Under the pieces are notes generated by a model. It made no database searches. It was not told the DNA's origin and worked only from the letters and a program-made list of their open reading frames with translations. Source: CAYXDO01 sp964463485 (GTDB lineage Bacteria > Myxococcota > Kuafuiibacteriia > Kuafuiibacteriales > Kuafuiibacteriaceae). Taken from it: a stretch of 58,583 bases of DNA. The DNA lies in the NCBI GenBank assembly GCA_964463485.1, contig CAYXDO010000063.1:1-58583 (forward strand), read 5' to 3'. Of this stretch, positions 44,044 to 54,300 are shown one piece after another. How positions within the stretch are numbered: the stretch's first letter is position 1; the number at the start of each line of letters is the position of its first letter. The position numbers and the translations under genes are program-made.

Positions 44044-44502
44044 TTAACGCGGCAGAATCTCGTCTACAGCCAAACTCACCGAGCGGCGCACTTGGTGGAC
44101 CTCGCAGCCGCCCGCCACACTCGCCGTTCGAACGAGCGGCGGTTCGGTGAGCCGGTGGATTCCTGCGAACACGACACATGCGCCTTCGACGCGCGCCACT
44201 CGCGCGCGGAATAACGCACCCGCTTCGACCGCCTGCGCCACCTCGGTCAGGCAAGCCAACCCTTCGCAACTAATCCCTTGCTTCGCCATTCGATCGAGCC
44301 GCGCTTTGACGGTCGCGTGCGGAACCAACCGAACTCCGCGGCGCACGAACCGATGGCGCGCACGCGCCGAGATCTTCTTCACCGACAACGTCGAGAGCTT
44401 GCCCGTCTCGTCGACGAGGTCGAAGACTGCGACCGGGCCGTCCACCTGCATTGGCGAGCCAGTCAGCGCCCACAGGGCCATGTAAGCCGCCCACCGCACC
44501 AC
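44044..44502 (-). CDS. Small secreted protein of unknown function
   Basis: This 152-residue protein begins with a signal-like segment (VVRWAAYMALWALTGSPMQ). A basic, compact domain follows (VKKISARARHRFVRRGVRLV) with an AKQGISCEGLACLTEVAQAV motif holding two Cys, and a third Cys pair further on (GACVVFAG, AGGCEVHQV). GTG at 44502 is chosen because it lies 12 bases after the recD2 stop with GAGG nine bases upstream; ATG at 44481 is an alternative. It resembles small proteins that follow larger genes in Myxococcota, but I do not recognise the family. Confidence 0.65.
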   Translation of the reverse strand: MVRWAAYMALWALTGSPMQVDGPVAVFDLVDETGKLSTLSVKKISARARHRFVRRGVRLVPHATVKARLDRMAKQGISCEGLACLTEVAQAVEAGALFRARVARVEGACVVFAGIHRLTEPPLVRTASVAGGCEVHQVRRSVSLAVDEILPR

Positions 44503-44513
44503 GTGATCGTACC

Positions 44514-46715
44514 TCAACCTCCGCCTTTCGGCTCGAGTCCCTGCCGCAATCGCGCCCAAAGCTTCGACCACCGGCGAGCCACGTCGTTCGAGCGGATCGC
44601 CTGCTCCAACGCGGCCCGCGTCCCGACGATCACCACCAGTCGCTTCGCTCGCGTGATAGCCGTGTAAATCAGGTTTCTCTTCAGCAACATGTAATGTTGC
44701 CCGTGCAGCGGAATCACCGCCGCCGGAAACTCACTCCCCTGGGATTTGTGAATCGAACAAGCGTACGCCGGCACGAGCTCGTCGAGCGTGTTGGCCTCGT
44801 ATTCCAGCCTTCGATCGTCGAAGCGCACGGATAACTTCTTCTTTTCGCCATCCACACCCACGACCCGCCCGACATCGCCGTTCCAAACCTCCAAATCATA
44901 GTTGTTCCTGATCTGCATGACTTTGTCGCCCAAGCGATAGACCCTCTCCCCGCGCTCGAGGACCGGACCGATCGGGTTGAGCAAAGCCTGCAGCCTCACG
45001 TTCAGACTCTGGGTTCCGAGCAGACCTCGATTCATTGGAGTCAACACCTGAATGTCCTCGATCGGATCGAGGCCAAAGGCCCGCGGGATCCGTGTACCCA
45101 CCAACAGCTCGAGCGTCTTGATGATGTCCTCCGATGAGTCTCTCTCGAGGAAGAAGAAGTCACCCCCTTCGCGCGACTCGGGGAACTGACCCCGGTTTAC
45201 TCGGTGAGCGTTGGCGACGATCAAGCTCGTCTCGGCCTGGCGAAAGACCTCGTTGAGTCGCACGACCGGGATGACTTCACTCGAGATCAGATCGCGTAGC
45301 ACCGTGCCCGGTCCGACGGACGGGAGCTGATCGGAGTCGCCCACGAAGACGAGGCGCGCGTCGTCCGGAACCGCGTCGAGGAGGTAACTCAGGAGCGTCA
45401 CGTCGACCATCGAAGTCTCATCGACGATCAGCACGTCCGCCTCGATCGGGTCGGACGCGTTCTTTCGAAAGAGCCGAGAGATCGGATCGAACTCGAGGAG
45501 GCGATGAATCGTCTTGGCCTCCTGCCCGGTCGCCTCGTTCATTCGCTTGGCAGCTCGGCCGGTCGGAGCTGCCAGGACGACCCTCTCTTTGTCCCCGATG
45601 ACGCCGAGGATGGCGCGAATGATGGTCGTCTTCCCGGTGCCGGGGCCGCCGGTGATCACCATGACCTTCGCTTCGAGGGCCATCGCCACGGCGCGGCGCT
45701 GATTCTCTGCGAGCTGAATCTTCTTGGTCTGCTCGAAGCCGGCTATCGCCCGCTCGGTATCGGACACCTTCTTGTCGACCGCGTGCCGAATGAGTCGCCT
45801 GAGTCGAGTGGCAGAATGCTGCTCCGCGTCGAACAGACTTCGAAGGTAGACGGGCTCGTCGTCGCCGACCTCGACCACGAGGCGACCTTCGTCGCTCAGC
45901 GACTCGACCGCGGACTCCAAGATGGCGGTGGAGATTCCGAGCACCTGCTCGGCCTTGGAGATGAGCGCGGTCCGGGGTGAGTACACGTGCCCGGCGTCTT
46001 GGAGCTCCCCGAGCACGAACAAGAGACCCGCTCGGGCTCTCTCCGGCCCATCTCGCGGGATCCCGACTTCTCCGGCGAGCTCGTCGGCGGTACGGAACCC
46101 AATCCCGCTGACTTCGACGGCCAACCGATACGGGCTCTCGCGGACGATTCGCGGCGTATTCGGGCCGTACTGCTTCCAGACTCTTTGCGCGAGCCCCGCG
46201 GTCAGACCGTGCGCCTGAAGAAACACGAGGCTCTCTCGCTGATCCCGATCCCCTGCCCAACTCTCGGCGATCTGCTTCTTCTTCCTCTTGCCGATCCCCG
46301 GCACCTCGAACAGCCGCTCGGGTGATTTGTCGATCACCTCGAGGGTCTTGTCGCCAAAGTGCTCGACGATTCGCTTGGCGATGACCGGGCCGATCCCCTT
46401 GACTTCCCGCGAAGCCAGATATCGCTCGATACCGTCCCGCGTGCTCGGAGGCAGCGGCACGAAAGTCCGGACTTTGAGTTGCGGGCCAAACCGGCGGTCG
46501 ACCACTCTGCGCCCGCGCAAGCGAGCTCGCTCGCCCACCTTGAGTCCAGCCAAGTCTCCCACCGCGACGACCGGACCCTCGGGCGCGCTGATGCTCACGA
46601 CCTGAAAGGAAGAGTCCTCCTTCGCGTAGAGAATGCGCAGAATCTCCCCCTCGAGCTCGACCTCGTCGAGGGGACCCCGAGGCTCGGGATTCTCGAGAAA
46701 GTTTCTCGAAATCAC
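44514..46715 (-). CDS. recD2: RecD2-type DNA helicase
   Basis: This 733-residue SF1B helicase has tandem helix-hairpin-helix motifs (SREVKGIGPVIAKRIVEHFG, PERLFEVPGIGKRKKKQIAE), Walker A MVITGGPGTGKTTIIRA, DEAD-like VLIVDETSMVD, FVGDSDQLPSVGPG and the SH3-like C-terminus YTAITRAKRLVVIVG. RecD2 unwinds DNA 5'-3' in repair, without RecBC. The GTG start at 46715 overlaps the stop of a duplicated gene fragment (GTGA), and its first codons (ISRNFLE) match those after the intact parent gene. Confidence 0.94.
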   Translation of the reverse strand: MISRNFLENPEPRGPLDEVELEGEILRILYAKEDSSFQVVSISAPEGPVVAVGDLAGLKVGERARLRGRRVVDRRFGPQLKVRTFVPLPPSTRDGIERYLASREVKGIGPVIAKRIVEHFGDKTLEVIDKSPERLFEVPGIGKRKKKQIAESWAGDRDQRESLVFLQAHGLTAGLAQRVWKQYGPNTPRIVRESPYRLAVEVSGIGFRTADELAGEVGIPRDGPERARAGLLFVLGELQDAGHVYSPRTALISKAEQVLGISTAILESAVESLSDEGRLVVEVGDDEPVYLRSLFDAEQHSATRLRRLIRHAVDKKVSDTERAIAGFEQTKKIQLAENQRRAVAMALEAKVMVITGGPGTGKTTIIRAILGVIGDKERVVLAAPTGRAAKRMNEATGQEAKTIHRLLEFDPISRLFRKNASDPIEADVLIVDETSMVDVTLLSYLLDAVPDDARLVFVGDSDQLPSVGPGTVLRDLISSEVIPVVRLNEVFRQAETSLIVANAHRVNRGQFPESREGGDFFFLERDSSEDIIKTLELLVGTRIPRAFGLDPIEDIQVLTPMNRGLLGTQSLNVRLQALLNPIGPVLERGERVYRLGDKVMQIRNNYDLEVWNGDVGRVVGVDGEKKKLSVRFDDRRLEYEANTLDELVPAYACSIHKSQGSEFPAAVIPLHGQHYMLLKRNLIYTAITRAKRLVVIVGTRAALEQAIRSNDVARRWSKLWARLRQGLEPKGGG

Positions 46716-47185
46716 GCGACCCTCCTCGCGCGGGGACTTGGCACCTCCACGTTCGCCTTCGGATCACGGGACGAAATACGACGGGCGCCCGGCGCCTCGA
46801 AACGAGAGACGAGGAACGCCGGGCGAATCGCCGCCAGCATCCTCGCTGTTCTCACGAGCTCGTACGACTCCGCGTCGCCGCCCACGACGACATCTACACG
46901 CGGAACGTTGGCAGCGGCCGCGCTGGGCTCCAGGTCGTTCATTCGAAAAATCCAAATCGCGTCGTCCCCATCGGTCTGCTCGATGGGGCTCGGGGCACCG
47001 TTCGAAGCCTCGAAGCTACGGGTTGCCTCCCGCGGCGTCAACACGACCCACACCCTTGCCCGCGTCGGCGAGGTTGGGGCGAACGAAAAGGAGGCCCTGA
47101 AGCCCGAGGCGAAGGTCGTCGGACCGATCGGCTCGAGCCAAGTGGCCTCCAAACTCGCCGACCTCCACAGTCGAGGTACGTCGTG
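46712..47185 (-). pseudogene. Fragment of the TPR/DUF3857 lipoprotein gene (internal deletion)
   Basis: The frame encodes LEPIGPTTFASGFRASFSFA, SFEASNGAPSPIEQTDGDD and GGDAESYELVRTARMLAAIR, nearly identical to part of the 48248-51145 product. It then jumps from a point after RFEAPGA to ISSRDPKANVEVPSPRARRV, the last residues of the same protein. About 100 codons are missing inside. A frameshift near 47140 also breaks the VEVGE segment. It shows a partial, recent duplication placed directly upstream of recD2. Confidence 0.82.
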
Positions 47186-47205
47186 ACGTGGTTGCCGAGA
47201 GCCGC

Positions 47206-47247
47206 GCCAAACGTAGAGATCAGCGCCAAACGTAGAGGTCAGCCTGC
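47206..47247. repeat. Tandem CAGCGCCAAACGTAGAG repeat
   Basis: GCGCCAAACGTAGAGATCA is followed at once by GCGCCAAACGTAGAGGTCA, two near-identical 19-base units. They sit between the duplicated fragment and the FitA-like gene. They could be a remnant of the duplication event. Confidence 0.6.
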
Positions 47248-47302
47248 ATCCCGACTGCAATCGTTGATTGCATTGATGCTTCGGCGGCTCTATCGCGATC
47301 CC

Positions 47303-47569
47303 GTGAGCGCGACCACGAGCATCACCATCCGGAAACTGGATCCCCGGTTGAAGCAGAGGCTTCGGGTACGGGCGGCTCGTCATGGGCGCTCCATGGAGGA
47401 GGAGGCGCGCGAGATCCTCCGCGTTTCCTTGGCGGATGAGCGCGACATCTACGGCCGGGGTTTCGTCAACTCGATCCGAGAAAGGTTTGCGAAGGCAGGG
47501 TACGTCGAGCTGAAGCTGCCTCCCCGCGAGCCGATGAGGGAGCCTCCGGAGCGAAGCGCATCTCGTTGA
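47303..47569 (+). CDS. Orphan FitA-like ribbon-helix-helix antitoxin
   Basis: This 88-residue protein has TTSITIRKLDPRLKQRLRVR and a helix with SMEEEAREILRVSLADE, the FitA/StbC antitoxin pattern. The usual C-terminal PPREPMREPP toxin-binding motif is present, but it then ends in ERSASR instead of the normal FDP/FS end. No FitB-type PIN toxin follows: the next 150 bases belong to a gene on the other strand. GTG at 47303 (SATTSITIRK) is the likely start; ATG at 47276 is an alternative. Confidence 0.78.
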   Translation: MSATTSITIRKLDPRLKQRLRVRAARHGRSMEEEAREILRVSLADERDIYGRGFVNSIRERFAKAGYVELKLPPREPMREPPERSASR

Positions 47570-47720
47570 CCATGGCCTGCCGAATCACCTCGAGATCGCC
47601 GTCGGTCCGAATTCTCCCGCCGAGTTTCCGCAGCAGCCGTCGATAGCGCCAGACAGCTCGCACTGCGCCAGCGGCCGATAGACCGAAGGCCAGGACGGTG
47701 ATGAGTATGGGAGCGTCCAT
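47466..47720 (-). CDS. Small membrane protein of unknown function
   Basis: This 84-residue frame has one membrane segment (LITVLAFGLSAAGAVRAVWR), then a basic stretch (RRLLRKLGGRIRTDGDLEVI) and a low-quality tail that overlaps the antitoxin gene antisense for 104 bases. The overlap and the tail suggest the C-terminus has been replaced at a rearrangement junction near 47550-47570. I do not recognise the family. Confidence 0.5.
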   Translation of the reverse strand: MDAPILITVLAFGLSAAGAVRAVWRYRRLLRKLGGRIRTDGDLEVIRQAMVNEMRFAPEAPSSARGEAASARRTLPSQTFLGSS

Positions 47721-48058
47721 CGACCGCGATCTTACACCCTCTCCGACGCCCACGCTCCGACCAAAGTCAAGTCGAGCGAGCGCCGTGGTGCGCAGAATAC
47801 TTTCGGGTGCGATCTGTTGCTTCGATCCGGTCGAGGTGTCGTCTCTGGACAAGACCGGCCTTGCCTCTTGATGACGACATTCTGCTTCGGACAGCGGTGC
47901 CATTCTGCTTTCGGAACTGCCAGCTGTTCCTCGACCCATGTTCGCGGTCGGTCGGGAAGCACGAGCTTCCCCGTAGGGGTCCAGCGACTTCGGTGTTCAT
48001 GAAAACACGCTATTTCGCGAGTTCGGATGAGTCGTAATCGCTTGAGTTCGCACGTGCC
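47721..48058. other. Gene-free stretch
   Basis: No frame with a credible start, ribosome-binding site or recognisable domain was found. The longer open frames here are short and have shadow-like composition. It lies next to the decayed transposase remnant and may be degraded mobile-element sequence. Confidence 0.4.
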
Positions 48059-48059
48059 T

Positions 48060-48209
48060 CAGCAGTCGAAGGCGGGCCCGCTGGGCGGAATTTTGCCGGC
48101 CCTTCGGGCACCTGAGCGATCTTCTTGTTTCCGAGGCGTGGACAAAGGGCCTTCAGCCGTTGACCACGTAGGTGACATACTCAGGAAACTGATTGACCGG
48201 CTTCGGGAG
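48060..48209 (-). pseudogene. Decayed transposase/integrase-type remnant
   Basis: In one frame the minus strand reads LPKPVNQFPEYVTYVVNG before a stop at 48153. In a second frame, starting at 48159, it reads RLKALCPRLGNKKIAQV. Together they match the order of PVNxFPxFVxYLV followed by RLKxLCPxLGKxKIAQ found in integrase-core transposases. A frameshift separates the pieces and the rest is lost. The assignment rests on memory of the motif and is moderate. Confidence 0.5.
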
Positions 48210-48247
48210 CCCGATGAAGGCCTCGGCGTCTAGAAACTCTCTCGAAA

Positions 48248-51145
48248 TCACTCGACCCTCCTCGCGCGGGGACTTGGCAGCTCCACGTCCGCCTTCGGAT
48301 CACGCGAAGAAATACAACTCATCTCTCCCCACTCGGGACGGAGCGCCCCGACGGAGCGTTCGCCAAAATCGGCAAAAACCTCCGCCCCGGTGTGCGGCTC
48401 GATCCATCGCACGGTGCGAATCGTCGCGCTGGCCGGCCCGTGACTCCGACACTCGAGCAACTCCGCAGGTACGCCCCGGCTCAGCAGCATCGCGGTGAGC
48501 AGGCCTTCACGATCTCCGCGACCGTCCAAGAGGGTCAACTCAGGCGACTTCAACGGCCCTGGCGCGATACGATCCGCCACGAGCTGGAACAGGGACACCT
48601 CGGTGGCACCAGGTGCTCCGAAACGAGAGACCGCGAACGCCGGGCGAATCGCCGCCAGCAGCCTCGCTCTCCTCTCGAGCTCGTACGACTCCGCGTCGCC
48701 GCCCAGGACGACCTCTACACGCGGAACGTTCGCAGCGTCCTCGATGGGCTCCAGGTGGCTCATGCGAAAAATCCAGAGCTCGTCGTCCCCATCGGTTTGC
48801 TCGATGGGGCTCGGGGCACCGTTCGAAGCCTCGAAACTACGGGCCGCCACCCGCGGCGTCAACACGACCCACTCCGTAGTCAGCGTCGGCAACTCCGGGG
48901 CGAAGGAAAAGGAGGCCCTATGGCCTGAGGCAAAGGTCGTCGGTCCGATCGGCTCGATCCAGCTGGCCTCCAGGAGATCGCCGACTTCCACCTCGGAGAA
49001 GAACCTCGCGTCCGCGCCGTCGAACTGGTCTGCCTCGACGCGCCGGCCATCGGGCTTGGTCGTGTGAAGCTCGAGGAGCGTCGCGTCGGGAGGCGCTTCG
49101 AAGTGCCCGATTCGTCCGAGCGCACCGGAGGTCGCCACTCGTTGGATGATGCGGGTGAGTTGGGCGCCGCGTCCGCTGGGGCGAACCCAACTCACCCTTC
49201 GATGGAGCAGGACGAGGTCCCGCGGCGACGAGTCCGAGGGCGGGGCTATTGCGTCGCCTGTAAGGGGCCCATTCCCGTGCCGACTCTCCTGAAAATCGAG
49301 CGGGAAGTGATCGAGCGTCGAGAGACTGCGACCCTGAAGGCCCCACAAGAGCTCGAGCTCCAGGGTCGATAGCCCGCGCTCGTCGAACAGAGCCAGGAGC
49401 GAGCGGCGCGCCTCGTCGCGGACCAGCCGCGCGGCCTCGCTCGAGTCCGTGGAAGTCTGCGCGAGGGCCGAGCGCGCGCGATCCAGCGCGTCCGTCGCAT
49501 CGATGGGCGGGGGCAGCGGAGCTGCCAAATCAGCGGCGATCTTTCGAAGCTGAGCGCAACGTTCGATCTGCAAGTTGGCGCACGCGTGATTTGCTCCTTC
49601 CGCGGCCAACTCTTCAGTTGGGCGCAACATCATCGCGGAGCGAAGGGCTTGGTCGGCGACCACCGGGAGCCCCGCGGCTGCGGCGACCCGAAATCGAGCC
49701 GCGTGAGCTTCTCCCGACCGTGGCGCGAGCTCGATCGCGCGTTTGGTCAACTCCAGCGCGTCGTCGAGGTCCACATTGCTCACCAAGCTCGCGAGCGTCA
49801 TCGTCGCCCAAGGCAACTCGGGAGACTTGGCGATCGCAGCCCGGAGGGCCGACTCCACCGCGCTTGGGTGGGCCGAGAGCAACTCGCGCCGACGAGCCTC
49901 GAGGACTGCCAGGAGTGGACTCGAGGGCCGAGAGACGTCCCACTCTGCCAGGCCAGGCAAGCCTACCCCGAGGCGGGCCGCACGCTCTGGGTCGGGCGCC
50001 AACCCAGTCAGAGACAAGCGAGCCAAGATCGCCGCGCGCCCGAGGCTACGCGAGCTGGGCGCGACCTCCGCCCAGCGCTGATCGAGCGTCACGGGAAGAG
50101 CGAACCGATGCGGCGCCGGGGAGAATGCGGGTCTGGTCATCCTCTGATCGCCCAGCGGATCGAGGCTCGTCGCGTCTACGATTTGTCGGCCGTCCGCGCG
50201 AAGGAGTGAGATCGCCGGAAACGTCGGAATCATCGCGGTCGTCGCTCGCACGATCGCGATCCCCGTCAACGCGTGCGGTCCGGGCTCGAGTCGGAGGGCC
50301 CGGGCGAGCTGAGTTGCGGATTTCGCGGTCGACTCCGTGCGCTCCAGAGCCAGCTCGCCGTCCACGTAAATCCGCCCGGCGCTCGACAGAAAGGCCGTCA
50401 GGAACAGCGGCTCGTCGTAGGCTTCCTCGGAGACTCGAAAGTACGCCTCGAACCCATACACTCCTGGCCGCAATCGCCTCGGACTCATCGTGTCGAGCTC
50501 GAATGGCTCGAGCTCCAACCCAGCCACCGAGACCGATCCTAGTCCGCCGCGCTCGAAGACCGAACACTCGGCCAAGGAGAGCTCGTCCTGAGCGCCCACC
50601 GGGCCGAGACCTCGAAACCTGGAGACGAAACCACCCCTACTCAGCCAACCGAGCGCCCCCGTCCGATCGGCGGCGAGCCGGGCACCCAGCAGGCTGAAGG
50701 CGAGGGCGTGCGGAGCGCTCACCGGCCGCAGGATGGCTTTCTGCAACAGCGCCTCGATGCGGGTTCGATCGGCTGCCAGAGGAGCGACGTCGTCCAGGAG
50801 CCAAAGGGTTGCCGCCTCTGCCTCTGCCGTCTCGGGCTCGTACTCCAGAATGTCCAGCAGCGCGCGGTCCTTGGTCGCTTCGTCCAGCTCCAACTCGGCC
50901 AGCAGCGCTCTGCGAAGCAGGAGCTCCGGATCTCTTTGAGTCTCCGCCAAGAGCGCGGCCAGCCTTATCTTTGCGCCTGCAAGGTCGCCCGCGAGTAGGC
51001 TCTGGTCGAGGTGCGCGATGGGCTCGCTCGCAGCCTCGCCCGGCCCCGAGAAGAACGGACCCGAGAAGAAGGTGGGCGTGAGGCGAGGGCCCGCGGTCGC
51101 GCAGGAACAGAGGAGCGCCAAGGCAAAGTGAGCGGTCGTGGCCAA
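48248..51145 (-). CDS. TPR and DUF3857 lipoprotein
   Basis: This 965-residue protein has a signal peptide ending ALLCSC. Its first 620 residues are helix-rich with TPR-like pairs (LLAGDLAGAKIRLAALLAET, LDDALELTKRAIELAPRSGE). A DUF3857-like beta domain follows (RIIQRVATSGALGRIGHFEA, PDATLLELHTTKPDGRRVEA, DLLEASWIEP). The C-terminal part resembles a transglutaminase-like fold (GRGDREGLLTAMLLSRGVPA, ATIRTVRWIEPHTGAEVFAD) but I do not see a Cys nucleophile in the right place. Its 3' end was duplicated next to recD2. It is divergent from the RCC1 gene. Confidence 0.78.
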   Translation of the reverse strand: MATTAHFALALLCSCATAGPRLTPTFFSGPFFSGPGEAASEPIAHLDQSLLAGDLAGAKIRLAALLAETQRDPELLLRRALLAELELDEATKDRALLDILEYEPETAEAEAATLWLLDDVAPLAADRTRIEALLQKAILRPVSAPHALAFSLLGARLAADRTGALGWLSRGGFVSRFRGLGPVGAQDELSLAECSVFERGGLGSVSVAGLELEPFELDTMSPRRLRPGVYGFEAYFRVSEEAYDEPLFLTAFLSSAGRIYVDGELALERTESTAKSATQLARALRLEPGPHALTGIAIVRATTAMIPTFPAISLLRADGRQIVDATSLDPLGDQRMTRPAFSPAPHRFALPVTLDQRWAEVAPSSRSLGRAAILARLSLTGLAPDPERAARLGVGLPGLAEWDVSRPSSPLLAVLEARRRELLSAHPSAVESALRAAIAKSPELPWATMTLASLVSNVDLDDALELTKRAIELAPRSGEAHAARFRVAAAAGLPVVADQALRSAMMLRPTEELAAEGANHACANLQIERCAQLRKIAADLAAPLPPPIDATDALDRARSALAQTSTDSSEAARLVRDEARRSLLALFDERGLSTLELELLWGLQGRSLSTLDHFPLDFQESRHGNGPLTGDAIAPPSDSSPRDLVLLHRRVSWVRPSGRGAQLTRIIQRVATSGALGRIGHFEAPPDATLLELHTTKPDGRRVEADQFDGADARFFSEVEVGDLLEASWIEPIGPTTFASGHRASFSFAPELPTLTTEWVVLTPRVAARSFEASNGAPSPIEQTDGDDELWIFRMSHLEPIEDAANVPRVEVVLGGDAESYELERRARLLAAIRPAFAVSRFGAPGATEVSLFQLVADRIAPGPLKSPELTLLDGRGDREGLLTAMLLSRGVPAELLECRSHGPASATIRTVRWIEPHTGAEVFADFGERSVGALRPEWGEMSCISSRDPKADVELPSPRARRVE

Positions 51146-51315
51146 AGCGGCCCAAGGCTACACCAATCCTCGGTTCCCGCGAGCGTGGTGCGTGAGGACC
51201 CTCAGGCTGCGCAATTTCACGCAGGTCGAGTCGGGTCGCTGGTTTCGACGGTCCTGTTTACGGGCCCTTAGAGCGCCTCGATGAGTGACTCCGCGGAGCC
51301 AGTTCTTGCAACTGG
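51146..51315. other. Divergent intergenic region
   Basis: This 170-base gap lies between the DUF3857 lipoprotein and the RCC1 protein and should hold both promoters. No clear promoter pair or palindrome was found. Confidence 0.4.
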
Positions 51316-54300
51316 GTGCCCCCCATGGGCCCTCGGTTCTCGCCGCGGTTCGCCGCGCTGTTCGCCATCGCGACTCCCTGTTCCGCGTACGCCATGGGCG
51401 CCAGTCCCCCCGCGGTGACTCGGTTGGTCGTCTCCCCAGGGCTCGTCGAGGCCGGCAGCATGGCCGTCATCGAGTGCGCGGCCCAAGACAACGTGGCGGT
51501 CGAGTCGCTTCGCATCTCCGTGAGCGGTGGCTCGCTCCCGGCCGGTGGCTCGTCCGAGCTCGTCCCAGTGATGGCTGCGCCATCCGTGACCGGCACGCTC
51601 GCGTGGCTGACTTCGACGGCGCCGGGTGACTATGTCGTCACGTGTGTCGCCACTGACGGAGGCAGCTTGTTCGCGGGCCCCGCCTCCACCTCGCGCGCTC
51701 TGAGCGTGACGGTCAGTCCCCCGAGCGGCAACTCTCCGATCCTCGAGTCCCTCCAAGCCTCGGCGCTCCAGGTCTTCGTCGGTGAGGTCGTCGAGCTCAC
51801 CGCGAGCGCGTCGGACCCGGACGGGGACGTGCTGAGTTACTCGTGGAGCTCGAGCGGCGGGTCTCTCGAGGGCGCAGGATCCTCCTCACGTTTTTTCGCG
51901 AGTCAGGTCGGCGCCTACGCGGTCACCGTGTCGGTCACGGACTCGAGCAGCCGCTCGGCCTTCGGGAGCCTACAGATCAACGTAGTCTGGGGCGCGGAAG
52001 ACGGTGCGTTCGTCGCGCTTCCGATCCTTCACTTCGTTCCCGACCGTCTCGCGGTCGGACCTCGCGGAGACGTCTACGTCACGAACCCAGCCGCTCGAAA
52101 TATCGTAGTCTTCACCCCGAAGGGTGAGTTGCTCCGCGAGATCCCGTTTTCGGGCCATCCGGCGGGGATCGCAGTGGACCACGCTGGCCACATCTTCGTG
52201 GGTGATCTCTCTCGGGGCGGAGTCGCCATCCTCGACGAGCTCGGCGAGGAGCTGGGGACGCTCGGCGCCGGTGAGTTGCTTGGTCCAGTCGATCTCGCTC
52301 TGGACGGGGCAGATCGGCTCTTCGTGGCGGACGGGCCGAGCGCCCAGGTCGCGATCTTCGAGGGTTTGATGCCTCAAGTACCCATCGTGATCTCCGGTTC
52401 GGTGCCCGTCGGGGTAGACGTGACTCCGGAGGGTGAGATCCTCGTGGCCGACGCGAACGGTGGGACGGTTCATCGGTACTCACCGGAAGGATCGAACCTG
52501 GGCACGATCGGCTCGTACGGCGCGGGTCCTGGAGAGCTGATCCGGGTGGGCGGGGTGACTTCGAGGCCGGGTGAGGTTTACGTCGTGGACTCCTACGAGT
52601 CTCAGGTGTCGGTGTTCGCGGCGGGCGCGTTCGTGACGTGGCTCGGGGCGCTAGGTTCGGGGGCCGGTCAACTCATGATACCGGTCGACGCGGCGTTCGA
52701 CTCGGCGGGACGACTCCTCGTGTCGGACAAAGACAACTCGAGAGTCGCGGTCTTTCGCCTCGCCAGCTCTGGCGCGGCGCCCTCGTGCGCGGGCGACTTC
52801 GACTGTGATGGGATCGACGACGCGACGGAGCTCGCGGCAGGCCTGGACCCAGCTCGGGCCTTCGACGCGTGGGCGGACTTCGACGGCGACGGGCTCGCGA
52901 ATTTCCGGGAGCTGTTGGCGGGTACGGACCTCCTGCGCGGCGACTCGGACGGTGACTCGGTGGGCGACCTCGACGAGCTCCTCGGTGGGACCAACCCACT
53001 CGATCCACGGGACGCGGGGCCCTGCGCCCTCACGCCTCCTCCGCTCGACCTCGACGGGGACGGGGTCCCGGACGCCTGCGACGACGACGATGACGGGGAC
53101 GGTACGCCCGACGGCGTGGATATTTGCCCGCAGCTCGCGGACAATCAGGTCGACCTCGACGGCGACGGCGCGGGCGACGCCTGCGACGGAGACGATGACG
53201 GCGACGGGTTGCCTGACCCGATCGATCTCTGCCCGCGTCTGGCCCACGCAACTCAGCTCGACGCCGACGGGGACGGGGCCGGCGACGCGTGCGACGACGA
53301 TCGCGACGGCGACGGCGCCGCGAATTGGGTCGATGTATGTCCTGACTCGGCGGACCCAGCTCAGGCGGACTTCGACGCGGACGGTCGAGGAGACGTTTGC
53401 GACAATTGCCGCGAGGAGCCCAACCCGACCCAGCAGGACGGAGATGGAGACGGGGTCGGCGACGCGTGCGAGGGTTACGTCACCGTGCAGCTCGGAGCAA
53501 CGCACGCGTGCTTCGTGCGGGCGGAGGGAACGTTGTGGTGTTTCGGCGCCAACACCAACGGCGAGCTCGGCAACGGGACCACGGCTGTGGCGCAAGGTCC
53601 GGTGCAGGTAGGTGAGTCGTCCGACTGGTGGGCGGTAGCGGTTGGGGCCTCCCATACCTGCGGCATCCGGGCGCCCGGCACCCTTTGGTGCTGGGGGCTG
53701 AACCGAGAGGGTAGGGCGGGGCTCGGCGGGGCCGTGCGGTCGAGTGTACCCGTCCAGGTCGGGACTTTGGCGGACTATGTCGCAGTCAGCGCCGGAACGA
53801 GCCACACGTGCGCGGTGGCCGAAGCAGGCCGGGTGCGTTGCTTCGGCGGAAATGCACGCGGCCAGCTCGGGGACGGCACTCGGGTGAGTAAGCTCGCTCC
53901 CGAGGAGCTCTTTGGACTCAGCGCTCGTTCGATCTCCGCGTCGACGGATCATACGTGCGTCCTCACGCCCACTGAGGCGTTGGTGTGTTGGGGTGCAGGG
54001 ACTCGAGGGCAGCTCGGAGATGGCGCGAGCCTGGACAGACTCACTCCGACACCGGTCGTCGGCGGTCCTTGGACCTCGGTGTCGGCCGGTCGGGAGCACA
54101 CCTGCGGGGTTCAGTCGGACGACTCGCTTTGGTGTTGGGGCTCGAACTCGACCGAGAGGCTGGGGATGACCGGTGGCTCGCGGCTCGTACCCACGCGGGT
54201 GCCAGGCGCGTTTGCGCTCGGCGTCGCCTGCGGGGGTGAGCACACCTGCGCGGTCCGGCCGGACGGAGCGGTAGTCTGCTTTGGGAGCAACGTTCAGGGT

